Of a stretch of 64,000 nucleotides of DNA, positions 24,685-36,200 are shown in pieces. The stretch is from the NCBI GenBank assembly GCA_033002965.1, contig JAURVB010012961.1:1-64000 (forward strand). Reading direction: 5' to 3'. A program made the translations under genes and the position numbers. The notes under the pieces are model-generated. The model had not been told where the DNA came from, did not search any database, and worked only from the letters and a program-made list of their open reading frames with translations. Origin of the DNA: Piper betle. Taxonomy: Eukaryota > Streptophyta > Magnoliopsida > Piperales > Piperaceae. Each line of letters begins with the position of its first letter. The stretch's first letter is position 1.

Positions 24685-27642
24685 TGTAAAACCCACGATT
24701 CGAGTCAGGGTTTTATATTCAGAACCGGTCGGTTCGACCGTTATTTTTGAGTCGAGTCAGTTTCAGAACACGTGAACTAAGCCGACTCCGGTCTGTGTAT
24801 GAGCCATGAGGGTCATGTGTACCCAAGTATATGATGATAACGTCCTGAACGCAGCAGAAAAGAATGAGTTATCAGAATATATGAGAGTATGCAGTTCATT
24901 TTTTTATTATGATATATAATGGATCGTAGAATTAGTTTTAGGCCGTTTACCGCGCTAGGACGCGTTACAGGCATTTTGGGTAGGTTGATAGTTCTAGAGC
25001 ATATCATTATGATTTTTTTGGTGTTGTTTGATTTTACGGGATTTTTCTCAATTTTTATGAATTTTTTTAAGATTTAATATGACTTAGTTATTATACTTGA
25101 CTCGAGCCGGAGACGAGTCAAGTCTTAATTACAAGTTTGCCACCCAACCATTTCTTCTCCACCCCCGACCTTTTCTCCCCCACGCCCAAACCCTAGCTGC
25201 CGCGTCGCCCCTATTCGCGTGCCACCGCCGCCATGGCCGACGCCGCCTAGCCGTCGATCGACACCGCCCAGCCTGGCCATGGCGTGGCCCCGCTGCCCTG
25301 ACCAGGCCTGGCCACGAGCTGGCCGCTGCGGCGCGAGGAATCACTGCGGTGACGCAGTGCTTGCGGCGCCGATCGCACCACCGCCGACCGTCTCCACCAC
25401 GATCAGGTGGTCGGCTCGACGTCCTCGACCCCTCAGTTGCCTTTCCTGACCGGAGCGGAGGCCATCGCCAGCCTAGCCGGCCGGATCTAGCGACCCATCG
25501 CCGCCGCTCCATCTTATGCATTTTTCGGCGAGCCACCACCTTCGTTGGCCGCGTTGACCTCGTAGATGAGTCGGGCTCGCCGAGCCGGTTCCGAGGGTAC
25601 CCAACACGACCACTTTTTGGCCAGTAGACGCCGCCGGCGATTGTCGCCAGAAAACCATCGGAAGCCGCCGAAAAACCGCCAGCAGCTGTCGAAAAACCGC
25701 CGGAAAATCAGAAATTCTGGAATTCACTGGAATTCGTCGGATCTTTGGCGGGGCTCACCCAGTCGAGCCCGATCGAGCTTCGGACGCCGATGAGCACTGA
25801 ATTTGAGTTTCGAGACACGCGACATAACCCTAACCGTCGCCGATTGTCGACAACGTGAGGTATAATTACCTCCGATTGATTTATTTAAAATTGATGATAA
25901 TTGTTAGCATAACATGCTAGGGTTGATTAATTATCATTATTAATGTCTTGACCATGAATAAAGTAAAGATGTGCATGATGAGATTGTTAGCGAATGAAGT
26001 AAGTGATCTAATGAGATGAATTGTGTATGAGCATGTTAATCTAGTACGATGCAACTTAGAAGAATAGAATAAAATATGGTATGAATAGTTTGAGTTAGGA
26101 TTATTTACTCTTATGAATTATCTGATTGTTATTTTGATGGATGCTTGCATTGTGATTGTGATGTTATTGAGTTTGATGCATCATTTAGTTAGCGGGCATT
26201 AGTATTTAGTTTTGATGTCTAGGTACAGAGTAGGAGCTCGCCGCCTAGGCACGATGACACGCTTGGAGCTTCTACCAGGTCCGTTTAGGACTCGTATGTT
26301 TTACTCTTTTCTATTGTATGTTTGTTTTAATGCCTACAGGACGAGTTAAGTGGTGCTTTATCGGATCCCACTTAACTCGGGCCATTTAATCGAATAGTTT
26401 TCCTAATTAATAACCCCTCGAGGATGAGATCCCTCGAGGATGATTTCGAAAACAAGATCCACCACAAGTTGCCTTCAGGCCTATTACATAAATCCCTACC
26501 CAGCCCTATATATATGTAGTTTTAGCGTTTTCAGTGAGACGAGAGATGGAGAAATCGACTGCACGTACCATGCAGAAGATGTCGTGACAGTCAAAGCGGG
26601 TTCTGGATTAGTGCCAGCGGACTGTTCCATTCCCGAGGGATCCTGACAACTTCGCGTTTGAGTTCCTCACACTCGGAGAATGTGGAGGTTTACGGGTACT
26701 GTTTAGTACAGCGCATGTCCGGACTTGTGGTTCAAAGGGTACTAAAGGCGACCGCCTGAGAGTACTCGGCCTTCGTGCTCAAGGCCAGGAGAAATATGGA
26801 GGTAAGGAGAGGGCTTAAGATAAAGTTTCACGAGAAGTACTGAAAAAGAAGTACCGAGAGCGGCATAGTACCAGCAGCAGATTAGTAAGTTCGGGATGCT
26901 ACTGGGTTTGCAGCCCAGTGGCTCCTTAGTAGTGCCCTTCAGAGTGTTCATGTGGAGTATATGATGTTTTCTTTCATATGAGAGTTTGCTCCCATAGCCA
27001 GCTTGTTATAGTTATTTTATTTTCCGAACCAGTAACACTTGTTACTGACGTGTTTTTATACTATATGTAGGTAATAATCACGAGTTGGAAGAGCCAGCTT
27101 GGACGGAGGAGCAATGAGGTCTTCTGCACACACACATTGGGTGATTGAATGTTTAATATTTTGTTTATGATGTTATTTTATAAACATGCTATGATTAAAT
27201 ATTTGAGGCATGACAATGACATGAAATGAAATGATCAGAGTAGTGTAGCAAAAGTGTGATGGGTTAGGACCCAAAGTTCAGAGAATGATGAATATAGTAG
27301 ATTAGAAGTCGGTGTGAATGCTATTGTCGCTATGCATATATATCCTTGAATATATGATTTTGACAGGGTGGCCCCTAATTACATTTTTAGGAGAAATTCT
27401 GTCCCTATCGTTTTAGAATTTTTACTAATTTTGATTGTAATTGTGTTGGTGTGAAAAGTGGTTGCATGTCATCCATGTAGTATCCTGTTAGGGTTTTATG
27501 CATTCATTCATGACGGGTCGTATCTTCATCTTAAGATGCCGAGATTAGATCCGCATTAGTTAGGTTCGGGTTAGCCGACCTGACTGGGGCCTGTAACATG
27601 CCAGTTCGGTTCACGAGCGTGAACCGGATTTGGGGTGTTACA
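24685..27642 (+). repeat. 3' LTR of the element at 23400
   Basis: 2958 bases, closely similar along the whole length to the solo LTR at 19702-22694, with the same ends and the same GC-rich middle. Differences are scattered substitutions and small indels. The open frames in its GC-rich part on both strands are compositional and not conserved between copies. Confidence 0.92.
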
Positions 27643-28889
27643 TGAGGAATGTCAATTACCATACATGAGCTTCGAGACACTCCATGAAACCGAAAAACCT
27701 GTTTTAAAGTCCCTTGAGGTCCACATGTGATTCATAGGATGACAATCTTGCTTGAAAATCTTCAAGCTTCAACTCATGATTTCTCTCCACAATACTCCCT
27801 CCTCCGGCTCATCAAGGGGCTTTCATACGCCCTTTGGAGTGAGTCCTTGAGGAGCTCCCTTCACTATCATTCCCTCCAGAATCTCCTCTAGAACTCATCA
27901 TAGTAACCAAGATGAATAGCAGTTGAAAACCCATTTCTTTGAAGCAAACAATGATTGTTGGCCGAAGAAGTCAACTACAAGTCAATTCGAACCACAAAAT
28001 GGTGCTAATGAACTAATAACACAACAAGATCTTTAATTAGGTAGCTTAGAGTGTTGTCGAACTTTGAATTTGCTTGAAATCCTTCCTAAAATTTTCAACG
28101 GTTAGTTACTTTTCGGTGGTGAGAATTGCTTCAATTAGGTGGAGGCAGCAATGCTTTCCTAGGTAACAAGATCACTAATCAGCGGCAGAGGTGGTCACTA
28201 TTAAAAGCCCTCTTAGAATTCTGGCTGCAACACAATGGGAGGCACAAAATTTTGGTCAAAGTCCTTTCTCCAACCTAGGGTTTAATTTATAAAATCCTCA
28301 TTGGGTTTTGTTCAGATTCCGAATGATATGCCAAACTTGATCCGAACACCATGCAACCTATTGTCCATTTTTGAACATGTGTTTGGTTTGCGATCCTTCA
28401 CTCGATCACTTCAATTTTTCCTTAATTTGACTTGATCGATAGCTGAAACATTTGCCGATCCATTTTTCGAATAAGTATTTCGGTTTATTCCAACCGTTTA
28501 GATCAATAGTGGATAGATAATCAATTATGAGATTTGGCAAAAGATGAAATTGAGATTCTATAGAATGAATTTTAGGGTTTTCAATTTATAGGCAATGAGT
28601 CATTCATCAATCAATTGGAAAACACCCTTTCCTCTTATAACATCATTTTGAAATAAAATCAAATCAAAATTCTCTTCATTGTGTCCTCAATAAAATCATA
28701 CTATGAAGAGTTTTGTAAAATCAACTTTGAATTCATAGTCATTTGGTGGATTTATTTATTTATTCTCCTTTGAAAGCAATTTGAATGAAAATGAAAAATA
28801 AAACACCAAATTCCGATAGGTGGAATAAAATAAGACCGTTTAAAAGCATACCCTTTGGGAATCCGCACACTCATCCCAATTTCAACATT

Positions 28890-30180
28890 ATACCTTTTAT
28901 GTTATCTTGCCTTGTAGTGCCCATATCTTCCACAATGGTGACAAGTTGAAGCATCCTCTTGGTTGGTGTGGCTTTGCTAATTGAGGTTTCCTCGTTGTTT
29001 GCCTTTCTCTTCAATTTTGGAAGCTCCTTCTTAGGTGCAACTTCCTTATGTGTTGATGTGGAAGGCTTGACAAATGTGAGTGGCTTGTTGAACTCTCATT
29101 GATGATGACCACTACTTAATCCAAGCTTGTAAAGGGGTTCTTTTGATGAAGGAGCATTTTGAGGAGTTTTTGAGATTTACCAAATAGTTTGAGCATCTCT
29201 TGATTCTTATCATTCAGATACTTGTTGATTGAGGTTGTTTGTCAAGTAGCTTCTTCATGCTAGACACTTTGACCTTCAATTATTTATACTCTTTGGTCAT
29301 GATTTTTGTCATATCTTTTAACTCCTTATTCTTCTTGGCCAACTTGAATGAGTCCTTGTAGGGGTCTTCAAAGGCTTGTTGAAGTTCATCCTCTACATCT
29401 TCTATTGCCCTGAAGCAAAATTCACCAAATGTCTTAATTTTTTTGTCTTTATCATCACCATTTATGCCAACCTTTAACTCTTTCTTTCCCTTCACATCTT
29501 TTTTTTGTCAAACTTTTTGGATGACATGGTTTTTCGTCTCATGAATTACTTAAAATTTCTAGAAATGAGAGCTAGTACTTATTGACATTTTATACTTGAA
29601 TCACACTTTCATTTCCATAAATTAGAGTAGTTAAAGGGCCAAGTCCTTTTTCTACTTCGTGGATACTTCCTTTTCCCTTTTATTCTTTTCGAAAGTGTGT
29701 TCATGTGTGCTAAGGGAACCAAGTAACTCTCCTCTATGGTGATGGTGTTCAAATTTTTACCTTCCTCAATAGCCATCACCTTTGGTCTCCATTTAATAGA
29801 TAGAGAGGCCAACAAATTTTTATTGAGTTATCTGGTTCTAGCTTTTTGTTGAGATTTTATAGGCCAAATGTCGTTGAACCTATTGTACATGGTGTTGATG
29901 GTCTCCTTTTTAATTTTAAAACTTTCGTATTGGGAAGTGAGGAGACTAATCTTTAAGATGTCCCTTCGTGTGTCACTTTAAAGAGTGACCAAATCTATTG
30001 GGTTGTGAGATATCTTTGAACCCTTGTATATTCAATTTCACTTAGACTACAAAATAGAGCATTCATGGACTTGTTTTCCAATAAGCATACTTGAAGCCAT
30101 TAAAGAATGAAGGACTTTCACTAATAGCCCTGTCAGAGCATTAGTTTTTTATCCATTGCCTTCTTGCCGAAGTGTTAAAT
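28890..30180 (-). pseudogene. Ty1/copia (Sirevirus-like) gag remnant
   Basis: Minus-strand pieces in gag order: an N-terminal part around 29990-29610 with LLASLSIKWRPKVMAIEE, matching the conserved helix before the zinc knuckle of copia gag proteins; a middle part at 29495-29280 (FRAIEDVEDELQQAFEDPYK); and a zinc-knuckle-like CHHCGRYGHYKA near 28940-28900. Stops and frame changes separate the pieces, so this is a dead copy. No LTR, protease or polymerase part was found with it. Confidence 0.6.
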
Positions 30181-31378
30181 GTTTAAAGTATACAATATTT
30201 ACTCATGTTTTTAATGTGATTTTGTACTTCTCGGGTATAAACATTATTAATTAGGTGATATTTCTCATTATATTCTAGTTAATTAATATTTTATGAGATA
30301 TGCTTAATTTTGGAGTTTTAATGTAGAAAAAGATGAAATAAATTAAGTTTAAGATTTGTTGGTTAGAACATTGGACCACACCCATTGATGACTACAATTT
30401 ATGGTGTTGACAAAGCTCAATGAGGATGGCTATACATAGCTTTGGCGCCATTATCGGGGAGTTAAAAACTTCATTGGACATCATAATCAATTAGACCACA
30501 TCGAGTTGTGGAATCTTTCATCGAATTCTTGTATTTCATGGGTATCTCATCTTCTATATAAAAAGGTGTTCATTTGTTGTTTGAGATATCTCAACTCTTG
30601 GTTTAGGAGTTTAGTGGAAGAAATAGTTCTAGTTTTTGTAATTCTTTTCCTTTTGATAATGAAAACTAGTTTCTTCTTTATATTATTTTCTATTTTTATT
30701 ATGGAGTAATCATTTATTTTGTTCTAGAGAAGAATGAAACTTAACATGGTTTAATTGAATTCATTTCAACCTCTTACTCTTTTATTCAATTAGATTATTT
30801 GAATTATCATGTTCTTAATGCTAAGAGTAGATTGATAGCTTATTTCTTAGATCATGAGGTTTAAATAGATTTTGGGAGAAATTAATGAGATTAGTCATTG
30901 ATAATTTATCATACGATGAGTCTTTTAACTTGTTTGTCATTGTGGTCGGGAAATACATAACACCGTATGTGATTATAAGGCAAATCGTAATGCATTATTT
31001 TGTTGATTAATTAATTATCATTAGGAGGTATAAATTGAGGCAAAATAATAGAAGCATGAAGTTCTCAGGAGCCACCATCTCATATAATTATCCTCGATCG
31101 ACAATCTGAGGGAATAGAAAATAAGAGTAAGATGTGATAAGATTAAATTCATGTTAAGGGAAATTCGATTCTAAAACTAGTTTTATCATTTTAACTTCTC
31201 CTTTAATTTAAAGTTATTATTTAGATTTAGTTAAGTTGATTGTGTTTGCTTTGTTCTTCATTTCATTTTCTTTAATTAATTAAGGAAATTCATCTCTTTG
31301 TGGGACGATAATCGATTCATTATTATATTACTTGTTTCGACCGTATATACTTACACATCATTGAAATTATTTGAACAA
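30181..31378. other. AT-rich sequence left of an Athila-like leader
   Basis: AT-rich with no coding frame. At about 30442-30464 it contains TTTGGCGCCATTATCGGGGA, close to the tRNA-Asp-type primer-binding sequence used by Athila/TAT Ty3-gypsy elements. This could be LTR plus leader of such an element, but no LTR boundary can be fixed. Confidence 0.3.
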
Positions 31379-31812
31379 GTTTTTGGAGTTGTTGCCGGGG
31401 AGATCGAATTTTCTTAGTTAATATAGGATTAGAATTTTGAATCTTTTTCTCTTCTTTTTATATTTTAGTGTCTGATTTTTTTAAAAAATACTATATCAAT
31501 GTCTTCTTCCTTGTTATCATTTATTCATCGATTAGTACGGTCACCCTTGTTTTCTTGTGGTCCATAGATTAAAAGGACTTTGAGAAACTTACGTGCCATT
31601 GGAAGAAGAGCACAAGAAGCAACAGAAGAAGAATCCATGGACCCACAACAACAATAAATGCCTCCACTTCCACCGATTGTAGCAGTAGCTAATGATGACA
31701 ACAGAGCAATCCAAGATTGGGTTGTACCTCTTGCAAGAGGGTTGCAACCTAGTATTATTGCACCACTGGTGGATGCGACCCACTTCGAGCTTAAACCAAT
31801 TTTGAGCCGTCA
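31379..31812 (+). mobile_element. Athila-like Ty3/gypsy leader and start of gag, truncated
   Basis: TTTTTGGAGTTGTTGCCGGG at 31380-31399 is a mutated form of the GGCGCCGTTGCCGGGGA primer-binding block of Athila-type elements. About 190 bases later a gag-like plus-strand frame begins: TLRNLRAIGRR, then, after a stop, MPPLPPIVAVANDDNRAIQD and DATHFELKPILS. The FELKP motif is typical of the N-terminal gag of this group. It stops abruptly near 31805, where minus-strand copia integrase sequence begins, so it was cut by a deletion or rearrangement. Confidence 0.55.
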
Positions 31813-33503
31813 AGTTGGTTCTCAACTTCAGCTTTATATGCCTTAAATACTTCCAATGCTTGAGACTTCTCATGAATGAGATAAAGGTAACCATAACGAG
31901 AATAATCGTCTATGAACGTAATAAAATATTGTTGACCATTCCAAGAAGCCGTAGGGAAGGGCCCACAAATGTCCGTATGTATTAGTTCTAAGACGTTTGA
32001 AGATCTATTGGCACCTAGTCTCCTTATATTTGTTTGTTTTCCCTTAATGCACCCAATACAGATTTGAAAATCTGCAAAATTAAGAGAATCAAGAATTCCA
32101 TCTGACATAAGTCGTACAATTCTTTGTTTAGAAATGTGTCCTAAACGCTTATGCCATAGTAAAGCAGAATTCTCATTGGTTAATTTTCTCTTTGTACCAC
32201 ATAGTTCCACATGCAAGGTTTCATTAAAAGATGCAATAGTATCAAGTAAATATAGATTATCATAAAAAGACAAGGACCCTGTACCCACAATATTTGAATT
32301 TAGAAAAAGACTAAACTTATTATTTCTAAATGAACAAGAGTAACCAGATTTGTCCAATATAGAAATAGAAACCAAATTTCGTCTAAAAGACGGTACTACA
32401 TGTGTCTCTTTCAAATCCAAATAAAATCCTGTCTCTAATAATAATCTAAAAATCCCTATTGCTTCAACTATAACTGATTTGCCATCACCCATATAGATGA
32501 ATCTTTCAGCATCATTTGGCTTTCTGTAACTCAGGCAACCCTGCATTGACACACTTATGTGAGTAGTAGCACCTGAATCTAGCCACCAAGTGTGTATTGG
32601 TACTGAAACTAGATTAACCTCAGAACAAACAAAATTAAGAAATGAACCTTTCTTTACACGCCAGGCGTGATACTTAGTGCATTCCTTCTTCATATGTCCA
32701 GGTTTACCACAAAAGAAACAGCAAGAAACTTGATTTTCTTTCTTTTGCTGTTGCGTGTGAGACCCATTATCAGCATCCTTAGCCCTCTTTCTTTTCTTAT
32801 TTTTATCCTTATAGGTACTAGCCAAGTGAGCACTCTCAACCTGTTCTTGCTTCAATCTTTCTTCTTCTTGCACACAATAAGAAATAAGCTCATTAAGAGT
32901 CCATTTATCCCTTTGACAGTTGTAACTGACCTTGAATTGACCGAATTGTGCAGGTAGAGAAATTAAAACTAAATGCACGAGCAAATCTTCAGATAGCTCT
33001 AACTTTAGTGCTTTTAGTTTTGAAGCAATATTTGACATCTCTAAGATGTACTCCCTTATGCTTGTTTTGCCTTTATACTTCATTGAAATCAAGTTCGTCA
33101 ACAGCGTACTTGTTTCAGCTTTATCATTTTTGACAAAACGTTTTTCAATTTCTTTAAGAAACTCACTGGCTGTAATAACCTTTTCCGAAACATCGCCCCT
33201 GAAGGTCTCTGGAATTCCCCGTTTCATGATCATAAGACTCATGCGATTTGAACGTTCCCATTTCTCAATGTCCCGTTTGTCCTCATTGGAACTTTTATCA
33301 GTAAGAGAAGCAGGTTGTTCAGTCCTTAATGCAAGGTCAAGATCCATGCAGCCGAGAATAATCATTATGCTTTCTTTCCAATCCTTAAAGTTATCTTTAA
33401 GCATTGGTACTGAGTTTATGTTGGCAGAAAATATAGAAGCAGACTGATTAACTGAAGAGAAAACAACATGCCCACAAATAAGATTAATAATTTTTAATCC
33501 CAT
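31791..33503 (-). pseudogene. Ty1/copia gag-protease-integrase polyprotein, 3' truncated
   Basis: A 570-codon open frame, uninterrupted but truncated. In order: UBN2-type gag (residues about 30-210, DNFKDWKESI near the start), a CCHC zinc knuckle (CFFCGKPGHMKKEC, about 260), an aspartic protease active site (WWLDSGATTHIS, about 305), a GAG-pre-integrase HHCC region (LLWHKRLGH ... CIGCIKGKQ) and the first part of the integrase core (HTDICGPF, FIDDYSRYGY). It ends within the integrase at AEVENQLD, where it joins the Athila-like fragment. Reverse transcriptase, RNase H and the 3' LTR are absent. The 5' LTR and primer site lie at 34250-34716, so the element points to the left. This stump cannot transpose by itself. 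Confidence 0.92.
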
Positions 33504-33589
33504 TAATAGATACCTAGCACAACATCAATATTTAGTCTTTGGACAGAAATATCAATTTGTAAATGGTACTCTTAGTGCAATAATCAAAT

Positions 33590-33990
33590 ATAGATAATAA
33601 ATCCTGTCAAATAATAAACCTTCCTTTTGGCCGATTTATCATTCACATGGAAACCTAAAAATTATCTCATATTTATTATTTTAATGTCATAATCAAATAT
33701 GGATAATAAATCCTGTCAGATAAAAAACCTTCCTTTTGGCCGATTTATTATCCACATGGAAACCTGATAATTATCCCATATTTATTACAATAATGAGTCT
33801 TTAGTGTAGTAAAATATGAACAATAAATCCTGTCAAATAATAAACCTTCCTTTTGGCCGATTTATCATCCACATGGACACTTGATAATTGTCCCATACCT
33901 ATTACCACATATGAATATAGAATTCTGTCAAACATTAACCTTCCTTTTGGCCGATTAATATCCACATGAATTAAATACTCATAATTATCT
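33590..33990 (-). repeat. Tandem repeats in the copia 5' leader (four units)
   Basis: CCTTCCTTTTGGCCGATT occurs at 33619, 33728, 33845 and 33939, each time followed by a CCACATGG-type motif and preceded by AATCCTGTCAAATAA or similar. Spacing is 109, 117 and 94 bases, and the last unit is the most degraded. The array lies between the LTR/primer site and gag of the copia element, where variable leader repeats are common. Confidence 0.85.
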
Positions 33991-34251
33991 TAATATTTAA
34001 AAAATAAATTAATTTCCACAAAAGAGGCTACTTTGGCAGCATATTGTAGTCCTTAATAAATTTTAAAATATTAATTATGTTTTAACCAAAAGGTTATAAA
34101 AAAAATATCTTTATGTGGGAGTTTCCAAAATTATAACCTTTTGTAACTTTATTTTCCTCATGTTATGTTACCAAAAGAGGACCTTAATTTTGGGATTAAA
34201 TCCCACAAAAATTTATAAAATAAAACCTAAGGCTCAATAATTTGATATGAA

Positions 34252-34269
34252 GTTGGCTCTGATGCCGCT
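34252..34269 (-). promoter_or_regulatory. Primer-binding site of the copia element
   Basis: On the minus strand, GCGGCATCAGAGCC directly follows the LTR end. It matches the usual TGGTATCAGAGC site, complementary to initiator tRNA-Met, with a few changes. It sits exactly between the LTR and the leader repeats. Confidence 0.7.
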
Positions 34270-34716
34270 TGATAGACTTTATTTAGAATTTAGATTTCAT
34301 ATCAAATTATCGAGAGAAATAAAATAAATAAATGAAATAGCGGAAGCGTACCTGAAGCCATAAAGAAATCAGAGTCTTGATCACTTAGGTTTTGGATCTT
34401 CCAAATTCAAGACTAGTTTTCTAAACCAAAGTTCTGGACAATGGGATACCAGAACGAAAACCAGATATGAATTCAGGGACCATAACCTCCATATTTATAG
34501 CCTTAGTTCCATAAATTCAATTCCACCCATAACGAAAGAGAATTTATGAAAAGGTATCTACACATTAAATTCCACACTTTTCTCATTAAATTCCACACCT
34601 TAATTTATGGCTCATAACCTTTAACTTTAGTAGATCAATTTAATTTAGCCAACCTTATATAATAACATATGATACAATTCCTGATTCATGTATATATTTA
34701 TGTCCAATTTCCAACA
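34270..34716 (-). repeat. 5' LTR of the copia element (447 bp)
   Basis: On the minus strand it begins TGTTGGAAATTGGACATAAA at 34716 and ends with CTATCA at 34270, followed at once by the primer-binding site. TG...CA ends, length and position relative to gag all fit a Ty1/copia LTR. The partner LTR is missing, so no target duplication can be tested. Confidence 0.75.
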
Positions 34717-35080
34717 GTAGCTTCCGCCAGCGTTGGACCACAAGTCGCCTGCTGCCAACCAGCGAATTCGCCGGCCATTGCCGCCTTGCAACCACAGTGA
34801 CTTGAGTGACTCAAAGCGGCACGGCAAAACAGAGGGGGAGGGGGCAATTGGCGTGGAAAACCCTGGGATGGGGCGGGGCGAAGAGGGACATGGCGGGGGG
34901 ATGGAGGGTGTGGCAGGGGAAGAGGGGCGTGGGGCCGGGCGAGAGGCACGGGGCAGGGCAGTGGAAGAGGCGTGGCGGGGGTGGGGGTTTAAAGTGGGGG
35001 GAAAGGGTGAGGGGGTGTGGCTAATTTTCAGACTGCTGAAAAGTGCAACATAGCCAAAATGGTTGCAGCAAAGCCTCCCT
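34717..35080. other. G-rich segment next to a (TA)n tract, unknown
   Basis: About 360 bases with strong strand asymmetry (very G-rich on plus from 34830 to 35010), ending at the (TA)n tract at 35083-35109. Overlapping open frames on both strands come from this composition, and none has a recognisable domain. The arrangement resembles the C-rich inner ends of the Mutator-like elements further right, so it may be a transposon end. Confidence 0.3.
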
Positions 35081-35202
35081 CCCTTATATATATATATATA
35101 TATATATATGAAAATAAGGTCAGCAAAGCCGTGATGTGGTGTGCTGTAATTTTTCATCAACGGATTAACAGTGGAAAATTAAATCCTTTCCTATACGAGG
35201 GC

Positions 35203-35526
35203 TCCTGGTCGATGTCGGTGATCTTAGACTTCGTTGCCCCCGGCCCCACCGCCCGCATGCTCCACGCCCACCTCGAAAAGTTCGGGTTTTTATCCGAAAT
35301 CCACGCCTCCAACTCCCTCATCCACTGCTACGCCAAGTGCGGCAGCAGCGATAGTGGGATCAACGATGACCGAAAGTTGTTCGACGGAATGCCCAAGTGA
35401 GATGTCCTGCCTTGGAACACGATGATTGCCGGGTTGGCCAAGTGCGAGAAGATGTTGAATGCGAGGAGGCTATTTGATGGTATGCCAGAGAAGGATGCCA
35501 TGAGTTGGAATGCCATCTTGGTGTGA
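35203..35526 (+). pseudogene. Pentatricopeptide-repeat (PPR) protein fragment
   Basis: The frame reads about 105 residues with PPR spacing: LHAHLEKFGFLSEIHASNSL, IHCYAKCG, RKLFDGMPK, then WNTMIAGLAKCEKMLNARRL and FDGMPEKDAMSWNAI. These are typical of plant PLS-type PPR proteins, which bind organellar RNA. A TGA at 35398-35400 replaces the residue after DGMPK (arginine is usual there; CGA to TGA would explain it). The frame ends at 35526 after only two to three repeats. It has no start context and no neighbours of the same gene, so it is a dead or captured fragment. Confidence 0.75.
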
Positions 35527-35770
35527 TATATTATAATTATACGTCAGACGGACGTTGAATAATGAGATATATTATAATTATACGTCATTTTAAAGAGAAA
35601 CTCGTGAGGAGATAGATTATATTAGTTTGATTTATTTATTTATTTTATATTTTGGTCTTATTTTGATTTATTAAATCTCTTACTTGTCATCACGGAGAGT
35701 TGATCAGGATCCCCATAGCTCTTGGATTCTTTGAGTTGAAGTAGCCAATTTTTGTTTAAAACAGTAGATT

Positions 35771-35910
35771 TACCACAGCAAAAATTGTGGCCAAAGAAAA
35801 CATGAGTACGATTACCCGTGGCGGCGGCAGAATATATATATATTCTGCCGCTGCCACGGGTAGTCGTGGCTAACCCATGGTTTTCTTTAGCCACAATTTT
35901 TGGTGCGGCA
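35771..35910. repeat. Long imperfect inverted repeat (hairpin), CACTA-subterminal-like
   Basis: Two arms of about 60-70 bases face each other around the centre at about 35845: GGCGGCAGAATATATA on the left and TATATTCTGCCGCTGCC on the right, extending out through CCCGTGGC/GCCACGGG and GTGGCCAAAGAAAAC/GTTTTCTTTAGCCAC. More GTGGCA and CCGTGGC motifs follow to about 36000. GCCACG/CGTGGC motifs are frequent in the ends of plant CACTA transposons, so this may be a remnant of one. A foldback or small-RNA hairpin is an alternative. Confidence 0.7.
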
Positions 35911-36160
35911 GAATATATGTCACTGCTAGCTCGTGGCAATAGTTTTATATGCTTTTATATATATTTTTATGCCATGATTATTCCCGTGGCAAGTCGGTGG
36001 TTAAACTATTTTAAAAAATTTATGTCACAATATATTACAACCGTTTAACCATTTCGACATATAAAATTTAAAAAATAAAAAATGGAACATTTCCAAATTC
36101 AACCGAGGCAAATTTTCTTTTTAATAACAATAAAAGTTTGGGTAGGATTTTTCCTACCCA

Positions 36161-36162
<2 letters not shown>

Positions 36163-36197
<35 letters not shown>
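36163..36197. repeat. (TA)n microsatellite
   Basis: A perfect TA tract preceded by an inverted repeat, GGGTAGGATTTTTCCTACCC, at about 36138-36158. Similar TA tracts occur at 35083-35109, 36911-36936, 42653-42668 and 54754-54765, several of them next to probable transposon ends. Confidence 0.9.

Positions 36198-36200
<3 letters not shown>

Larger units (their letters stand above)
23400..27642 (+). mobile_element. LTR retrotransposon with deleted 5' LTR and interior, TSD TGAGG
   Basis: The element opens with the first about 20 bases of the same LTR (TGTAAAACCCACGATTCGAG at 23400), then jumps to about 1.26 kb of non-LTR sequence, a polypurine tract and a full 3' LTR (24685-27642). TGAGG flanks it at 23395-23399 and 27643-27647. 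The interior (23420-24684) has no gag or pol frame that I can see. The boundary motif GAGGACGAAATTTTTTAAGG before the 3' LTR is typical of Ty3/gypsy chromovirus-type elements with large LTRs (Del/Tekay). A deletion has removed most of the 5' LTR and the coding region. Confidence 0.9.
18560..27901 (-). pseudogene. Minus-strand retroelement-like reading frame, split by two LTR insertions
   Basis: Reading the minus strand from an ATG at about 27901, a coding-like frame runs to 27648, resumes at 23399-22700 and again at 19701 to about 19560. The last part contains a helical stretch (MEERIEHFRSRISNM). When one copy of each target duplication is removed, the frame crosses both insertion points without a shift (VIDIPQAEK at 23395, EDIPIQEE at 19697), so the three parts were once one gene. 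Several stop codons remain, so it was or became inactive. I do not recognise the protein; charged, coiled-coil-like proteins of this sort are common in plant retroelement-associated genes. The sequence from 19560 down to 18560 has no clear frame. Confidence 0.5.

Noticed and set aside
33590..33990. Regularly spaced repeats considered as a CRISPR-like array
   Set aside because: Units are of unequal length, spacers are also related, and the array lies in the leader of a plant retrotransposon.
34645..35160. Long minus- and plus-strand frames
   Set aside because: Produced by G-rich and TA repeat composition; no domain or splice context.
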